From the NCBI GenBank assembly GCA_014549065.1, contig JACDOX010000086.1, forward strand, positions 2,759,455 to 2,823,454: a stretch of 64,000 nucleotides of DNA, given 5' to 3'. The notes under the pieces were generated by a model. The model saw only the letters and a list, made by a program, of their open reading frames with translations, made no database searches and was not told the DNA's origin. The position numbers were made by a program, and so were the translations under genes. The DNA comes from Cardinalis cardinalis. Lineage: Eukaryota; Chordata; Aves; Passeriformes; Cardinalidae. Positions 22,179 through 34,120 of the stretch are shown in pieces (position 1 is the stretch's first letter; each line of letters starts with the position of its first letter).

Positions 22179-23966
22179 CAATACTTTCACCAGCTGCTGA
22201 GTGCTGGGATCAGTGTGTGTGGGAGTGGTGCTGCTCCAGCCCACATGGTTCAACTGGAGCAGAACACTGAAATGCCCCTGAGGCCTGGCTCTTGGGTACT
22301 CCTGAGGCTTTTTTTGGAGTCTTGGCTGGTGGTTTGGTGTTGCTCCAGCACATTCCCACTCTCTTACTGCATCTCCAGCAGCCCCTTTGCAGAAGACCAT
22401 GCTGGTGTCCCCGGAGAGCTGCCAGTGCCAGCTGCCTCTATAAATACCCCTGGTATAAATTCAGAGCTCTGTCCCTGGCAGGCTCAGTCCTGCCTCTGAT
22501 CACAGCATTGTAGGGTGCTGGGCTGGAAACTCACAGGCTCTACAGCCCTGCCACAAGAGAAACAGCTCTTAATGCCTTGTTAGAAAGCTTACACTTCCCT
22601 TTTCCATTGATTAATAAAAGTGATGCAGTAGTGGTTCTCTGCTGCTTCAACATTTCCATTCCCTTGGTCTTATATAAGTCAAATATTTCAACTTTTGTAC
22701 CAGGACAAATCATTTTTAGAAAGCCAGCTAAGGTCTGTGTGCATGCCAGAGTGCTGCAGCTCCATGGCAATGAGCCTGGCAGCTGGGCTGAGATGTCCAT
22801 GTGTGGCTCAGACCTGTGGTTGCACTGTCCCTGTTTCATGGAGGAGTCAGCATGAAGCTTCCCATGCTTGCAGAACACATCTCAGACAGCTCTTGCCCCC
22901 TGCCCCGGGCAATGGCAGCTGGGCTATTTCTCAGGCTGACCTAAAGGGACATTTCTTTACTGGGCTGTCCTTGCCCAGACTCATTTTCTGAATCTTTTCA
23001 GATTTCACATGGTGAGGTCCCCTGGGAAGATCCCCAGTGGATCCAAACCCCTGGGAGGAGGAGAGAAGCCTCTCTAGCCTGTGCCTCTCTGACAGCTCCT
23101 GCAATGTTAAAGGGTGCCTTGGGAATGGGCTGCAGCTTTCAGTCCTGACAGCCACATTTTTGACATCCACTGCCCCACTGAGAATCAAGATTTATTCTTA
23201 AAAGGAAAAAAATAACATGCACTTTTCTTCTTTGCAAGGAAAACTCTCACTCCCTTTTGCTCTCTTGCCAACAGGAACGGCTTGCTGGGGGCTGAGGGAA
23301 ACTTCTGCTCAGCACCAGGCAAATGCATGAATTCCTTTCCGTGTTCCTCTTGGCACATCTCCTTTGAGCACTTGAGGACTTTTTCCCCTGGTCACAGAGA
23401 AAAGCAGGCAAGGAGAAAACAAGAGCCGGTGGGCAGCAGAGCCCTTGCCAGTGCTCTTGCTTTCCTAGTGACCTTGGTGGCTTTGGAAAAAGTTTTTGGT
23501 GTGTGAGCATCCCCCCCAGGGCAGGCACAGCTGAGAAGAGCGACGCCTTTGCATTAGAGGAGAGTGGCAATTATTGGCATTGGGGCTCGAATCAGCCTGT
23601 CCTGACCTCCCGTGTGCTGCAGAGGTGGGCAGCAGCCCCTCCAGGCAGGTCCACGCGTGCTGCTCCTCCCTGCAGCTCCGGGGGAGCGTGGGTGCGCTGG
23701 GGAATGCGGGAGCTGCGGCGTGGGCGAGTGGGAAGGGTGGGAGGAATGACTGTTCCGTGCTTATATTTATCTCCCGGTTGATGACCAGGCTCACAAAGCA
23801 GGATACGCCTCCCCGGAGCCCGGCAAACTGACAAAAATCTACCTGGGAAGGATGCAAACCCAAATCCCTCCCTACTAAAAATATGCAGGCAAATAGAGAT
23901 TTTCCAAAACAGAGTTCCGGAATGCTAAACTTGGTGGTGATTCATGGAAGGAGGGGGGCACAGCCG

Positions 23967-24001
<35 letters not shown>

Positions 24002-24640
24002 CCTGAAGGCGAGCAGGAACAATGTAAATGCCGAATGTTATCCGAGCCGCCCCCTCTGCCGGGCTGCTGTGCTTTGAAGCGCCCATCCACAGCCCGGTAG
24101 GCACCGGCTTCCCAAGAAGGCAAAATTCCTGCCGCAAAAACAGGAATCCCTTATCGGGCAGCAGGAAATCCTATTTTTACATGAAGTTCAGAATAAAAAT
24201 AAAAGGGAAATATATGCTCTGTGGGTATGCAGGCTAAAATTAAACCTGGGGCTTCTGCTCTGATGGCTGGCTCTCGCCACTGCCTGGATTGAGAATCTGA
24301 TGGTGAACAAGGAGGATCCTGCTGTCCCTGGCTGCTCTCAGTGGGATCTGCTCTGCTCTGTGGCTTTTCTCCTCTCAGTGAGCTCTAGGAGTGTGGCTTA
24401 CATGAATCACACCTTGGATCAGTGCTGTGGCCAAGGCCTGTGCCATGGGCAAGCAGGAAGAGTTTCCTTTGCCTCTTCTTCATGTGGCTCCTTAACATTT
24501 CTGTGCCAAATCCTTCAGTTTCTGACTGCCCTGTTGTTGGGGAGGATGAAACAAGAAAGCCTTATAAATATGATTNCCTGGCAAAAGATNTTGAGAATAT
24601 GGAAACTATAAGCGAGATTGAAATGAAAGCAACCTTTGAG
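22179..24640. other. Gene-free stretch with GC-rich islet and poly(T)
   Basis: GC- and CpG-rich sequence lies at about 23520-23760 and 24000-24140, flanking a T32 run. No coding exon is recognised. Confidence 0.5.
23968..23999 (+). repeat. Poly(T) run of 32
   Basis: Thirty-two uninterrupted T follow cagccgc and precede gccctgaagg. It could be a homopolymer tract or the poly(A) tail of a minus-strand retrocopy. No parent gene is recognised. Confidence 0.95.
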
Positions 24641-24649
24641 ATCCCTTAG

Positions 24650-25215
24650 TTACTGAACAACGGGAAAACAATGGCATGGCCAGCTGAAGGTAATCCCCTT
24701 TTGATGGAACAACCTCTGCAAGCAGGCAGGTCCAAGGGTCCAGCAGACCCTGCCAGCTTGGCAGAAAGGGGTCCAAAGAGTAGGTTTTAGGGTTTAAAAT
24801 GTAGCACAGTGTGGTAATGTAGTGATTCTTATAGGTTGTATGGAAGTGCTATAGGATTTGTATGTTGTATTAGATTGGTTAGTGAGAATCAGAATATTCA
24901 ACACAGAAGATGATCTATTGTATTGTAACGGGAACTTGGGGCACTTCACTTCTCTTCTCTTCCCCTTTTCCTACTTGCTTACTTACTTTTTCATGCTCTC
25001 TGCTCTTACTTTCCATACTCTTGCCTCTTAGCTCTTGCCTTTTACTCTCTCACNCTCTCCCCCTCTCTTCTCCCGGGCCTGCTCTGACCTGTGGCTGGCA
25101 GCTCCCAGCAGGGCCCTGCACCCAGGCCCTTGGCAATAAACCCCAAGTTCCTGACCTGGCTCCAGAGATCTCTCGTCTCCGTCCGTCCCGACCGTCCTAC
25201 CCCCGCTTCGCTCCT
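24650..25215 (+). mobile_element. Endogenous-retrovirus-like LTR (solo or partial), songbird type
   Basis: The block has a U3-like A/T/G-rich half, a long CT-rich tract at about 24940-25075, a poly(A) signal AATAAA at 25135-25140 inside cccttggcaataaacccc, and a CT/CG-rich U5-like tail (gatctctcgtctccgtccg). This layout matches songbird ERV LTRs as I recall them. The stretch 24547-24649, with an open frame ending in a stop, may be residual internal or flanking sequence. Neither TG/CA ends nor a target-site duplication could be fixed. No gag, pol or env frame is present in the window. Confidence 0.6.
25135..25140 (+). promoter_or_regulatory. AATAAA polyadenylation signal in the LTR-like block
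   Basis: The hexamer occurs in cttggcaataaacccc, placed after the CT-rich tract as expected for the R region. Confidence 0.65.
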
Positions 25216-28200
25216 GCATCCTGTCAGCTCCACTGCCCTATGTCCAGCCCAGGCCTTTCTCTCACCAAAATGTCTGCGTCCAGGCGGTACCACAAGATGT
25301 ACTGGTGCGTCATGAGGCTCTGTCTTGACCCAGTTTCCAGCTTTGGGTCTGCTCCCCCAGAGGGGATGAACTGGCACATCTGATCTGGATTTGAGCATTG
25401 CTCAAAGTTCTCTGGGAGCATTACAAAGTTGGAGCATTACAAAGTCCTCTGGGATCTGTAGTAATGAAACAAGCCCTAAGCCACAATGCCCCAACCTCTT
25501 CCTTTCCTGCAGCCCAACACTGACGAGTGACTGCCAAAAACAGCACTGTGGCTGTGTGTTTTCATTACCACTGTGATTTGTACAACAAATGCAGCCCGTT
25601 TGCAGCCACGCTTTTGTTCTTCGACGTCTCAGGTCTTTGCCAGCTGAAGCCGCTCTCAGGGCTTTCCTCTGGGCTGCACCAGCTTCACCAGCTCTGTGGC
25701 ACAGGGTGGCACTGAGACAAATCCCACAGGGACTGTGCACTTGGTCAGCATTTCTGTAAGGCAGCTCAATTCAGAGTTTCCTGTGTTGGACCTCAGACCA
25801 AAAGGCTTTTTACTTGGCTTCCAAAGAGCAATTAAACTGGATCCAGAAAAGTCACTGGGTAAAATGCATCATGAGGTGCAGACCTCTTGGCTGACCACAT
25901 TGACCTTTTATATATGTGTGTGTGTATATATGCATATATATATATATGTGTGTGTGTGTGTTCAAACTACCTCCTGTCTGTTTTTTTTTCTGCAGCAAAG
26001 GTTCACGCTGAGCCTTTGGCTGCAAAATATACTGTAAAAGGTTGTTTGCTTGGAATAAGTATTTGAGGGCATCTTCAATCTCCATCAGGAAAGCAAATCC
26101 CAGTAAATATTGAGCAGAGCAGCCTGAGTTAGCCAGACAGCTGCAGGTGCTTTAGCAGGGTGTTGGCTTCTCAGGTGCATAGGAGCTTGAGAGCAGAATT
26201 TCTTTCACCTAAGCTGGTCCCCTCCTAATTGGTAAAATTACTGGAAGGTTTGAAAGGGTGGATAGAGAATGGTGGTGCTGGGTTGCTGCTGAGAGCCAAG
26301 GAGGAACAGCCCCTGGAGAACAGGTAGGAAAACTGGGGAAGAAGGAGGATGAATTAAGAGAAAGCATTTGGGGGTGGTTTTGGATACTCTGGAGTACCTG
26401 GAGCTAGAGGGAGCTGCCTGGGCTGTCTCAGCTGTGGTGTCATTTTTAGAGGATGGCTTTTTGGTCTTGGGAGAAGGTAGAGTTGCAGCATTCACCACTG
26501 CTCCTGTTTGTGGCCTGCCTGGACAGTTGCATGTCTTGAAATTGAATGTTGCAGCATTGTTTGCTGTTCTTCTCATGTGCTGAAAGGGCTTTATGTGGAG
26601 AGCCCTTCTCAGCCTTGCCAGCTAGTGTGGGCAAGCAATTAAATTGTTTTGGGCAGCCTTGTGTGTGAATGAATGCATGTGGCTTGCATGCAGTGGGAAG
26701 TGAATGTCTGAAAGCCCCCCAGAAATGCAGGTCTGGGATCTCTGCTCCATTGTGTAAGTGCTCTTTACTGTAAGATGAAGTGGTGAAATTTGCCTTAGAA
26801 GAGAAGTGATGTGAAATGGTGCCCCATCTGATCTGGAAGAAAACAATGGCTTCTGTTCCTCCACGGGGTGTAATCTAGTTTGAGCTTTACCATGTGAAAT
26901 TATCTTGCTTATTCTTAGAAGGTTTTGTGCTGTAAAACATCACCTTGCTGGTTTGCCCCTTTGCAATCACTGTAAAAACTGTCCAGGCTGCTCCTGTTAT
27001 GGAGGAGGCTGGGGGGGCTCTAGCCTGGCCCTTGTCCTTCCTGGGGTTAGGGGCTACATAGCAGAGGACAAATAGAGCATTTGTAGTTACTTTCATTTCA
27101 TTTTCTGCAATGGACTATATTTTCTGGTTGTTCCTCTTTCAATGAGAGGTGATTTTGGGGGATTAAATGTTAAAATCCTGTGTGGTACTGTGGTGCTCCT
27201 GGGGGATACCTTGTATCCGTATTTGACGTCGTATCAAGCCTGTGCAAAGCTTTTTCTCTTATCTCTGAAAAAGAGAGGCGTGTGGAGCCAGTGAAAATAA
27301 AGGTATCTGTGAACACCTTTGGGTTGGGATGTGGAGGGTTATGTGTGTGCCACAACCCCTTGGGTGAGAGGCTTCCTGAGTAAGGACAGCACCTGCCAGG
27401 AAGGGGTAAAGGAGAGGTGTTCCTTTATTTGATACAGTCTGTTTGTCCCAGATATTGAACATGTGATCTGAGCCCAGAAATTGGGAACAGCAGGTCCAGG
27501 AGGTGCCCTGAGGTGAGGAAAGGACTGGGATTCCCATGGAGGCCTCCAGGACCCCTGGGCTGCTGCAAGCACAAAGTGTCAGGAGAGCTCGCTGGGGACT
27601 TTGGGGTGCCAGATGCAGACCTGTGTCCGAGATGCCTGGGGTGACACAGGGCAGGCTGGCCCTAAGCAGAACCAGCTGCCCTTCTGGTCACTCTCCTCAG
27701 GCTTGCTCAGGTGCCCAGAGGTGACAGGGGTCGTGCCACCACAGTAAGAGGTGTAAATGCAGAGCTTGCGTCTCTGAAGATTTTGGNTTTTTTTTGCCTG
27801 TGACAGAAACTGTGAGTGCTGCCAGAGTGCAAAATGCAGAACTTGAGAGGTGAGAGTGCAGGGCAGGGCCAAAGGTGGGCTGCAAGGCCAGTCCATCCTC
27901 CTGAGGCAGGGAAGGACTCCATGTGCTTCTCTCACCTGCTGTCTCAGCTGGTGCGCTTGAGTTTCTTGAACCTGGTCCCCATTTCACATTCAGCAAAAAA
28001 GAGCAAATTTTGCAACAGAACATGTTTAAGGGGAGGAGGGAGGGGGAGAAAAACTGTCAGTCCTTCCTTTCTGAGATGTTTTGAGAGTCAAATTTTTATC
28101 AGAGGGAAAAAAACCCAACCCAAAACTCAAAACAGGAAACTCTTATCAGCTTGCCAGGAAGCTCTATTGCTTAGTGGAAGTGTTACCCTACGGTCATTGC

Positions 28201-31200
28201 TACTTTCAGTAGCTGTTTGTGAGTAATTTATGGCTTTGAGATGGGCGTCAATCTTCCATGCAAGCAGGGGAGAGGCCCTAAAGCTGGAAGGAGTAGTGGT
28301 AGGAATAGAGGGTGGAGGGGAAATACCAAGGAACAGGATTTGTATTATCTCACTACATATATTTACAACNATAAGATTTTCATTGTCTTCAATAGTAAAT
28401 TATGATCCTGTTTTTGTTCTGTATTTGGATCAGGAAAAAGCAAACCCGTGTCTTCAAAAAATGCACAGGCTTAGTGTTCAGTGCCTGTTATTCAGCAGAA
28501 GTAATCGAGGGACTTGGGATGATACGTAATTTCTTGGCAGGGGAATTTCTAAATTATTGCCTTATGGAGTTCCGTGTGCTTGAATTCTAAATGTGTGCAG
28601 GTGTGTTTGTGTAAATCATATAAAAATGTATCTAAAACCTATTAAAACCTGTCAGAGGGGGTTGTTTGGTTCTTTTCTGTGTCCCAGTTTTGGTGTGCCC
28701 ATCACCACCACAGAGCACTTGCTCATGCCCAGAATAACTTCTTTAGAAACAGTGTTCCTACAAAGTGTATTTGGATTTAAAAATAAGGAAAGCACTGTTA
28801 GGCAATGCATCTGAAAACTCTGTGTGTGTGCAGAGAGATCAGGAGCTCCTATTCCAAACCTGCCAGGTAGCAGATTGAACAGTTCTGGCTCCTGGCCCAG
28901 TGTTTATTTTTATTTTGCCTTTTTGTGCCCTGGTGTGTCTGTCCTAGTGCATTATGGATTGCTGTCACTCCTGTAGTCACCCAACNCAATGGGGATCTTT
29001 CCAGCAGAGGCATTTTGCGTTCCCCAAGCTGTATGGAGCAGGCATGATGTGGAGAAGGAAGTGCAATGCTGTGCCAGGTTATCGTGTTTGTCACGTTGAC
29101 TGCTGGCTAAAGTGCTTGTTTATCTCTTAGTTTGTGCTGGCAAATCTCTTTTGCTTAAAAATAAGCATTAAACTTTTGTCTGGAAAGCTGGGCTTCTGGG
29201 CCATGAAGAGAAAAGATGATTTTTGAGTGCATAACCCATGACCAAATTCTTAAAGGCATTTTGGCTGCAGGCCTGTGCAGAGGAGCTGGGATATGTCCTG
29301 GGTAAGTTCACTGTGCACCACCAATGATTCAGAGCTCACTTCCATGGGCTCTGGCCTTGCATTTAGAAACACACCATGGTGTGACCAGGCTTTGGGAGTA
29401 TGGGGATGATGATTTTTTGGGGGAGCAATGCATTTCTTGGCCTGTCTTGGGCTGCCTTGTAGCTGGACTGGTCCCAGTGAAACCAACGTCAGGGAGGTGA
29501 ATCGTCTCTGTGCTTCTATCTCATCACTTTGAAACCTGGCTCTGCCTGTTGGTTTTTGGGCTGGCATCCCTCTCTTAAACAGATCTTTTAAATACAAAGA
29601 TTCCTACTTCTTTTTTTTTTCCCCTCCAGTTTTTAAATGATGGCCTGGGACACAGAGCACTCTGTGTCCCGCTCTTCTGGGAAATGGGGTTGTTCCATGA
29701 TGGCTTGAAGTCTTTGGCCAAGCATTGTTGATACACAAAAATACAGCATCCTGACTGCAGTGCTGTGTGAACCCATTTTTCTCCTTTAATATGCACTTAT
29801 CTTTATAATAGGGCATTGGAAAACATTCCTCTGAAACCCAGTAACCAGTGGCCTTTCCTATTCATTGGACTACATTCAGTGTTTGCACTAGCACTTCATT
29901 AGGAAATAGATAGCTATTTGCTGGGGCTGTAAAAAAAAAAAATCACTTTTCCTCTCCTTGTACCTTATCTGCTCTTCCTGGACAAAAGTCAAGAGCCTCT
30001 TTCCCCTCGCCCCTTCCCTCTTGGGTATACAATTGAATACAAATGATCCAAGGAGTATGATATGCCAGGTATTTTGCACACTCATCTCTGGGGAGCTGAT
30101 AACAGCAGCCCGTCTCTCTGGAAAGCTCAGCCTCTTGGCTGCTCACTCCTGCTGGAGTCAGCAGCTTCTTGCAGGGCCAGGAGGTACTCACTTCCCTCAT
30201 CCTTCCAGCAAAGGACTTTGGAGCAGGCAATGATCAAGGCAGCTGATGCCTTGAGGTGCCCAAAGAATAATTAATGCTGTCAGAATAATTGATGCTGTAA
30301 GCTCACTGACACATTTGGTGGCAGAATTGCAAACCTCCAACCAGCGTGGTAGGGTCCTTGAAAGACATTTCCTTAGCTAGAGGGGGGAAATGAGCTGTTC
30401 CTGACCAGCTCTGGAGATGGTGGGAAGTCAGGTATGAAGATGCTCTGAACTTCCTCTTTCCCAGGGGGTCTCCCAGGGGCTCAGGTGAGCACACCAGCCC
30501 TGTATTGTCCCAGCTTTGGCAGCCTTTCCATTAAAATCACAGTTCTGACATTCCCGTGGCAGTGAGAAGCTGGCTGTGTAAATTCCCTGTGGGGACAAGG
30601 GCGAGGGCTGGGGTGGCGTGTGCCTCTCGGGCTGTAGCGATGGCCCACGGCTCTCGGCAGCACCAAACCAGCTTTTGTTCCCCTCTGTCCTCCTGGAAGG
30701 AAGTGGTGAAAGGCAGCCAGGCCGCCTTTATTTCTGTGAAATGGAGTGAAAGGAGTGAGGCAACCCATCGGAAGCAGACCATTAGGAATATTGGTGACCT
30801 TAGGTGATCCCTCCAGGGCTGGGAGAGGAGCAGGCGGGAAGGACATCGTGTCCTTGTTTGTCACGTTAGCAGTCTGTCATCCATGCTCTGCAGGGCTGGT
30901 TTGTCTCCCTTGAGAAGGAGACATCCATGTTTCCTGCTGTGGGGGAGCAGCTTCTCCAGAAGGGTTGGACAGGCCCTCCACAGAGGCACAGCCAGATTTC
31001 AGCAAGCTCTACTTGCACCAGCCTGCCCTGGCTGCATAGACACCTTGGCCAACTTCTAGCAAGTTTCCTGTGTTTTCCCGTCCCACCTCTCAACCCTTGT
31101 GACCCTCTTTGCTCTTTTGTCAGCTTCTATTGAGGGCTGTGCTGGGAAGTCCCCTCTTGCTGGGACCTTGCATGGACAGGCTTTTTCCAGAGAACATGCA

Positions 31201-33779
31201 ACAGCACTCTTGCCAAAAGCAAGGCTTTTGGGATGTCATCGTAAGCACTTTTCTTCCCCCATCCCACGGTGCAGGCTGGATGAAGATTTGCACTTCCCCA
31301 AACCCCGTGTGGGAGAGGAAGGACAGAGAGTGGCCTTGAGAACCAGAATGTCTGAGAAAAGCCACAAGCAAAGCCCAAAACTGATCCTTCCAGGCTCTTA
31401 AGAGACATGGGAAACTCTGCCCCTGGGTCTGTACTGAAATACTACCAAGCCTGAGATAATGTTGTGCTTCTGGGGTTTGACTCAGCTGTGTAGAGGATGG
31501 AGGGGGAGGAAAAAGCTGTTCAAGCATAAGCTTTGCCACTTCATAGGCTGCATGTGGTCTCTTTTCTGTGCTGTTCTGCTGAAGGGATGTGCTTGAAGCT
31601 TGGCAGAGTCCTCTGTCCTCACAGATATGGGGAACAGAGGCAGGGAAAACACTGCGGGGAAAGGGCTGGAGCAATTCAACCAGCAGAGCTTAAAGGAAGG
31701 TATTGCTGCCATACCTCAGTGCCTCATCAGTCTCCATTCCTGTGAAGTGCTTACAGGGGGAAGACCCCAAACCCCTGCCAAAAGCCCAGCACCATGAAGG
31801 TCCCATGGTTGCAGAGACAGCTGTGGCACTGTCAGATCCATGGTCCTTGGTTTGGTTGCTGTGGGCCTGGGTGTTTGAGGTGTTCAGTCCCCTGTGTTGC
31901 ACAGCATTGCTGTACCTGATGGTGGCTGTTGGTAAGGCAGAGCACTTGTTAGAGAGCTGATTGCTGGGTATGCCACGTACTGCCTGCCTTGGGCTGAGGC
32001 ATGTTTGAACCAGGCCTTAGAAACCAGGTCCCAGTCTGTCATCATGGCTTTGAGCCTCATGGGTTTTTGATTAATGCTTTTTGATTAAAACGTGTGAGAC
32101 TTGGGGTTGACATTCACTGCTTGCATGACTTTTTTTTTTAGAAGATCTCTTCTCCTTGCAGAGACAAGACATCTCTGGGCAGTAAAACTTCTTTCCTGAT
32201 TGTTCTCCCAGTCACTGGATTTTCTATTGCCCCTGAGCAGCCTATAAATTCTAGAGTAGCATTAAATGGCAATCACTGGATCACCTCCTTTCCAAGGCTG
32301 CTGAATTTCAGGAGGAAGAGTGAAGCCTTGCTGAGCTGAGCAGGAAGATGAGCTTTAGGTGTGCTTTGCTATCTTGTGCTGGTGGCTGCTGGTGGGGCCT
32401 GGGAAAAATGCCACCAGTTCTTTTTATAGTTTTGTTTGCAAGCTGTATTTCTTGGCAGAGAAGATGATCATTGGTCTGTTTTTATTCCTTTGGCACGATG
32501 AGTCATCAAAGATGATATTAATTAGAGAACTAATCTCCCTTGGTGGCAAATGGTGCAAGTTCTCTGGTTTGCCAAGGGTTTGTTCCATGCTAGAACTGGA
32601 TTGAGGGGTGCTAGTTAGTTGATATGGAAGCTTAAGCTGCTTATCACCTCTCTGTGCATGCAGAAGAATTGGTATTTCCAACTGAGCAGATGAAGGAACT
32701 TTCTACTGAGGGACTGGACATTGAATTTCTAACTGGGGAACAATTCTTCTGAAAACTTAACTGTGAGCTGCCAGCTTGGACTGCAGCTACTCTGCACTTC
32801 TGATACAGCTGGAGAGGCCTGTGNTGTGGGATGTGGAAGCTTTAAAGATGGTAGGATGCAGAGAATCCCTTCTAATCTGTTGTGTGTAAGAGCGGAAATG
32901 AGAGATTTGGCTCTCCAAAATGCAGTTTATTCCATCCAAGAGTTACAGCAGTCCAGGGAGGTGGGTGACAGAGCCTGTGCCCACAGCTGTCAGCTCCAGC
33001 TGCAGGCAGGCCTGGAGACCCTGAGTTTAGGTTACAATGCATTATAGACTCTCCTTTGCTGAGCATCTTAATACAGTAGAATCAATCTATACCTTAACTT
33101 TTATCTATAGCCTGTCATAACTACTGTAATTACCATATTCATGTTACTGTTCTCCAGTCACTCAAAGTTAGTACATTACCGTTTAAGCCAGAAGTTGTTT
33201 TTCAGTTTTCTTGCAGTGGAAAATTCTGAGACCTTTNTTCTACTTGCCACATTGGCTGACTTGTTTGCCTGTGCTATGTTTCTGCTTGGTAAAAACATCA
33301 TCTTGTTTGAGGTGGCTTTATCCTTTGCTCTAAGTCATAAAACCCCCTTCTAACTAACACAGCCTTTGCCTCCTTGGTTATCCAGTAAGACTGGCTCAGC
33401 AATTCTTTTCTTCTATATCAAAACTTGGTTCCATCTCTATTCCTTCATCAGACTCTACATTTAAAAATCTTTCTGCTAAGCACACATATCTGTGCGACTT
33501 TCTTGTCAAACTTTCATTCTTCCCAACAGTTGTGAATGGTTTAAATGTTGTGGGCAGACAGACAGCAAACTCTTAATTTTGATACCTTTCTACTGTCTTT
33601 AGTGGAAGTGGAAACTCTGCCTTGAAAACTGATGGTTGAAGGAGGTCAGAAAATGGCTGGAGAGCTTTCCCTGGGAGCTGTGCTTCCTACTGATCTCTGT
33701 GCTGCCATCACCTTATAAGGAGCTCCTGGGAGCCTCATCTTGCTGATAAATGTGTGGGGTGCTGGGTGAGAGCTGTTCA
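25216..33779. other. Gene-free intergenic stretch
   Basis: The stretch contains the 25909-25961 microsatellite and an 18-bp tandem duplication at 30264-30299 (agaataatt(a/g)atgctgt). No coding exon is recognised. The open frames read as noise with no family motifs. Confidence 0.5.
25909..25961 (+). repeat. Compound TA/TG microsatellite
   Basis: Alternating (TA)n and (TG)n runs are interrupted by tgca. Confidence 0.9.
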
Positions 33780-33784
33780 GAGAG

Positions 33785-34120
33785 CAGCATTTGGCATTTG
33801 CCCGCAGGGAACTCTGTGCGGCGTGAGGAGAGGAATTCCACGCGCACGCCCTTGGTTTGCGCAACGGCCCAGGCGAGGAGGGCGACCCAACCCAACCCAA
33901 GGCCTATAAATATCTCCCAGTTCACATCTTGTGCAGGCACTAAGGAGGCCTCACTGACNGCTGTTTACAGCACACGTCAGCAGCTGGAGGGGAGCCCATT
34001 CCAAACCTAGCAACTCGTGCGGTGTTTGACAGCGACGGGCTCTGCGGAACGGGCACGCCGTGGAGGACGTGTGCTGTACTCAGCAGGGATTTCTCTCCCT
34101 TCGGGCGCCCAGGGATTGTT
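33785..34120 (+). promoter_or_regulatory. Orphan CpG-rich islet with TATA box
   Basis: In a CpG-poor region, about 330 bp contain many CpGs (cacgcgcacgcc, gcgcaacggcc, gcacgccgtggaggacgtg, cttcgggcgccc). TATAAATA lies at 33905-33912, directly after a short (CCCAA)n run and GGCC. A plus-strand start near 33935-33942 would be expected. No gene is recognised downstream. Confidence 0.4.
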
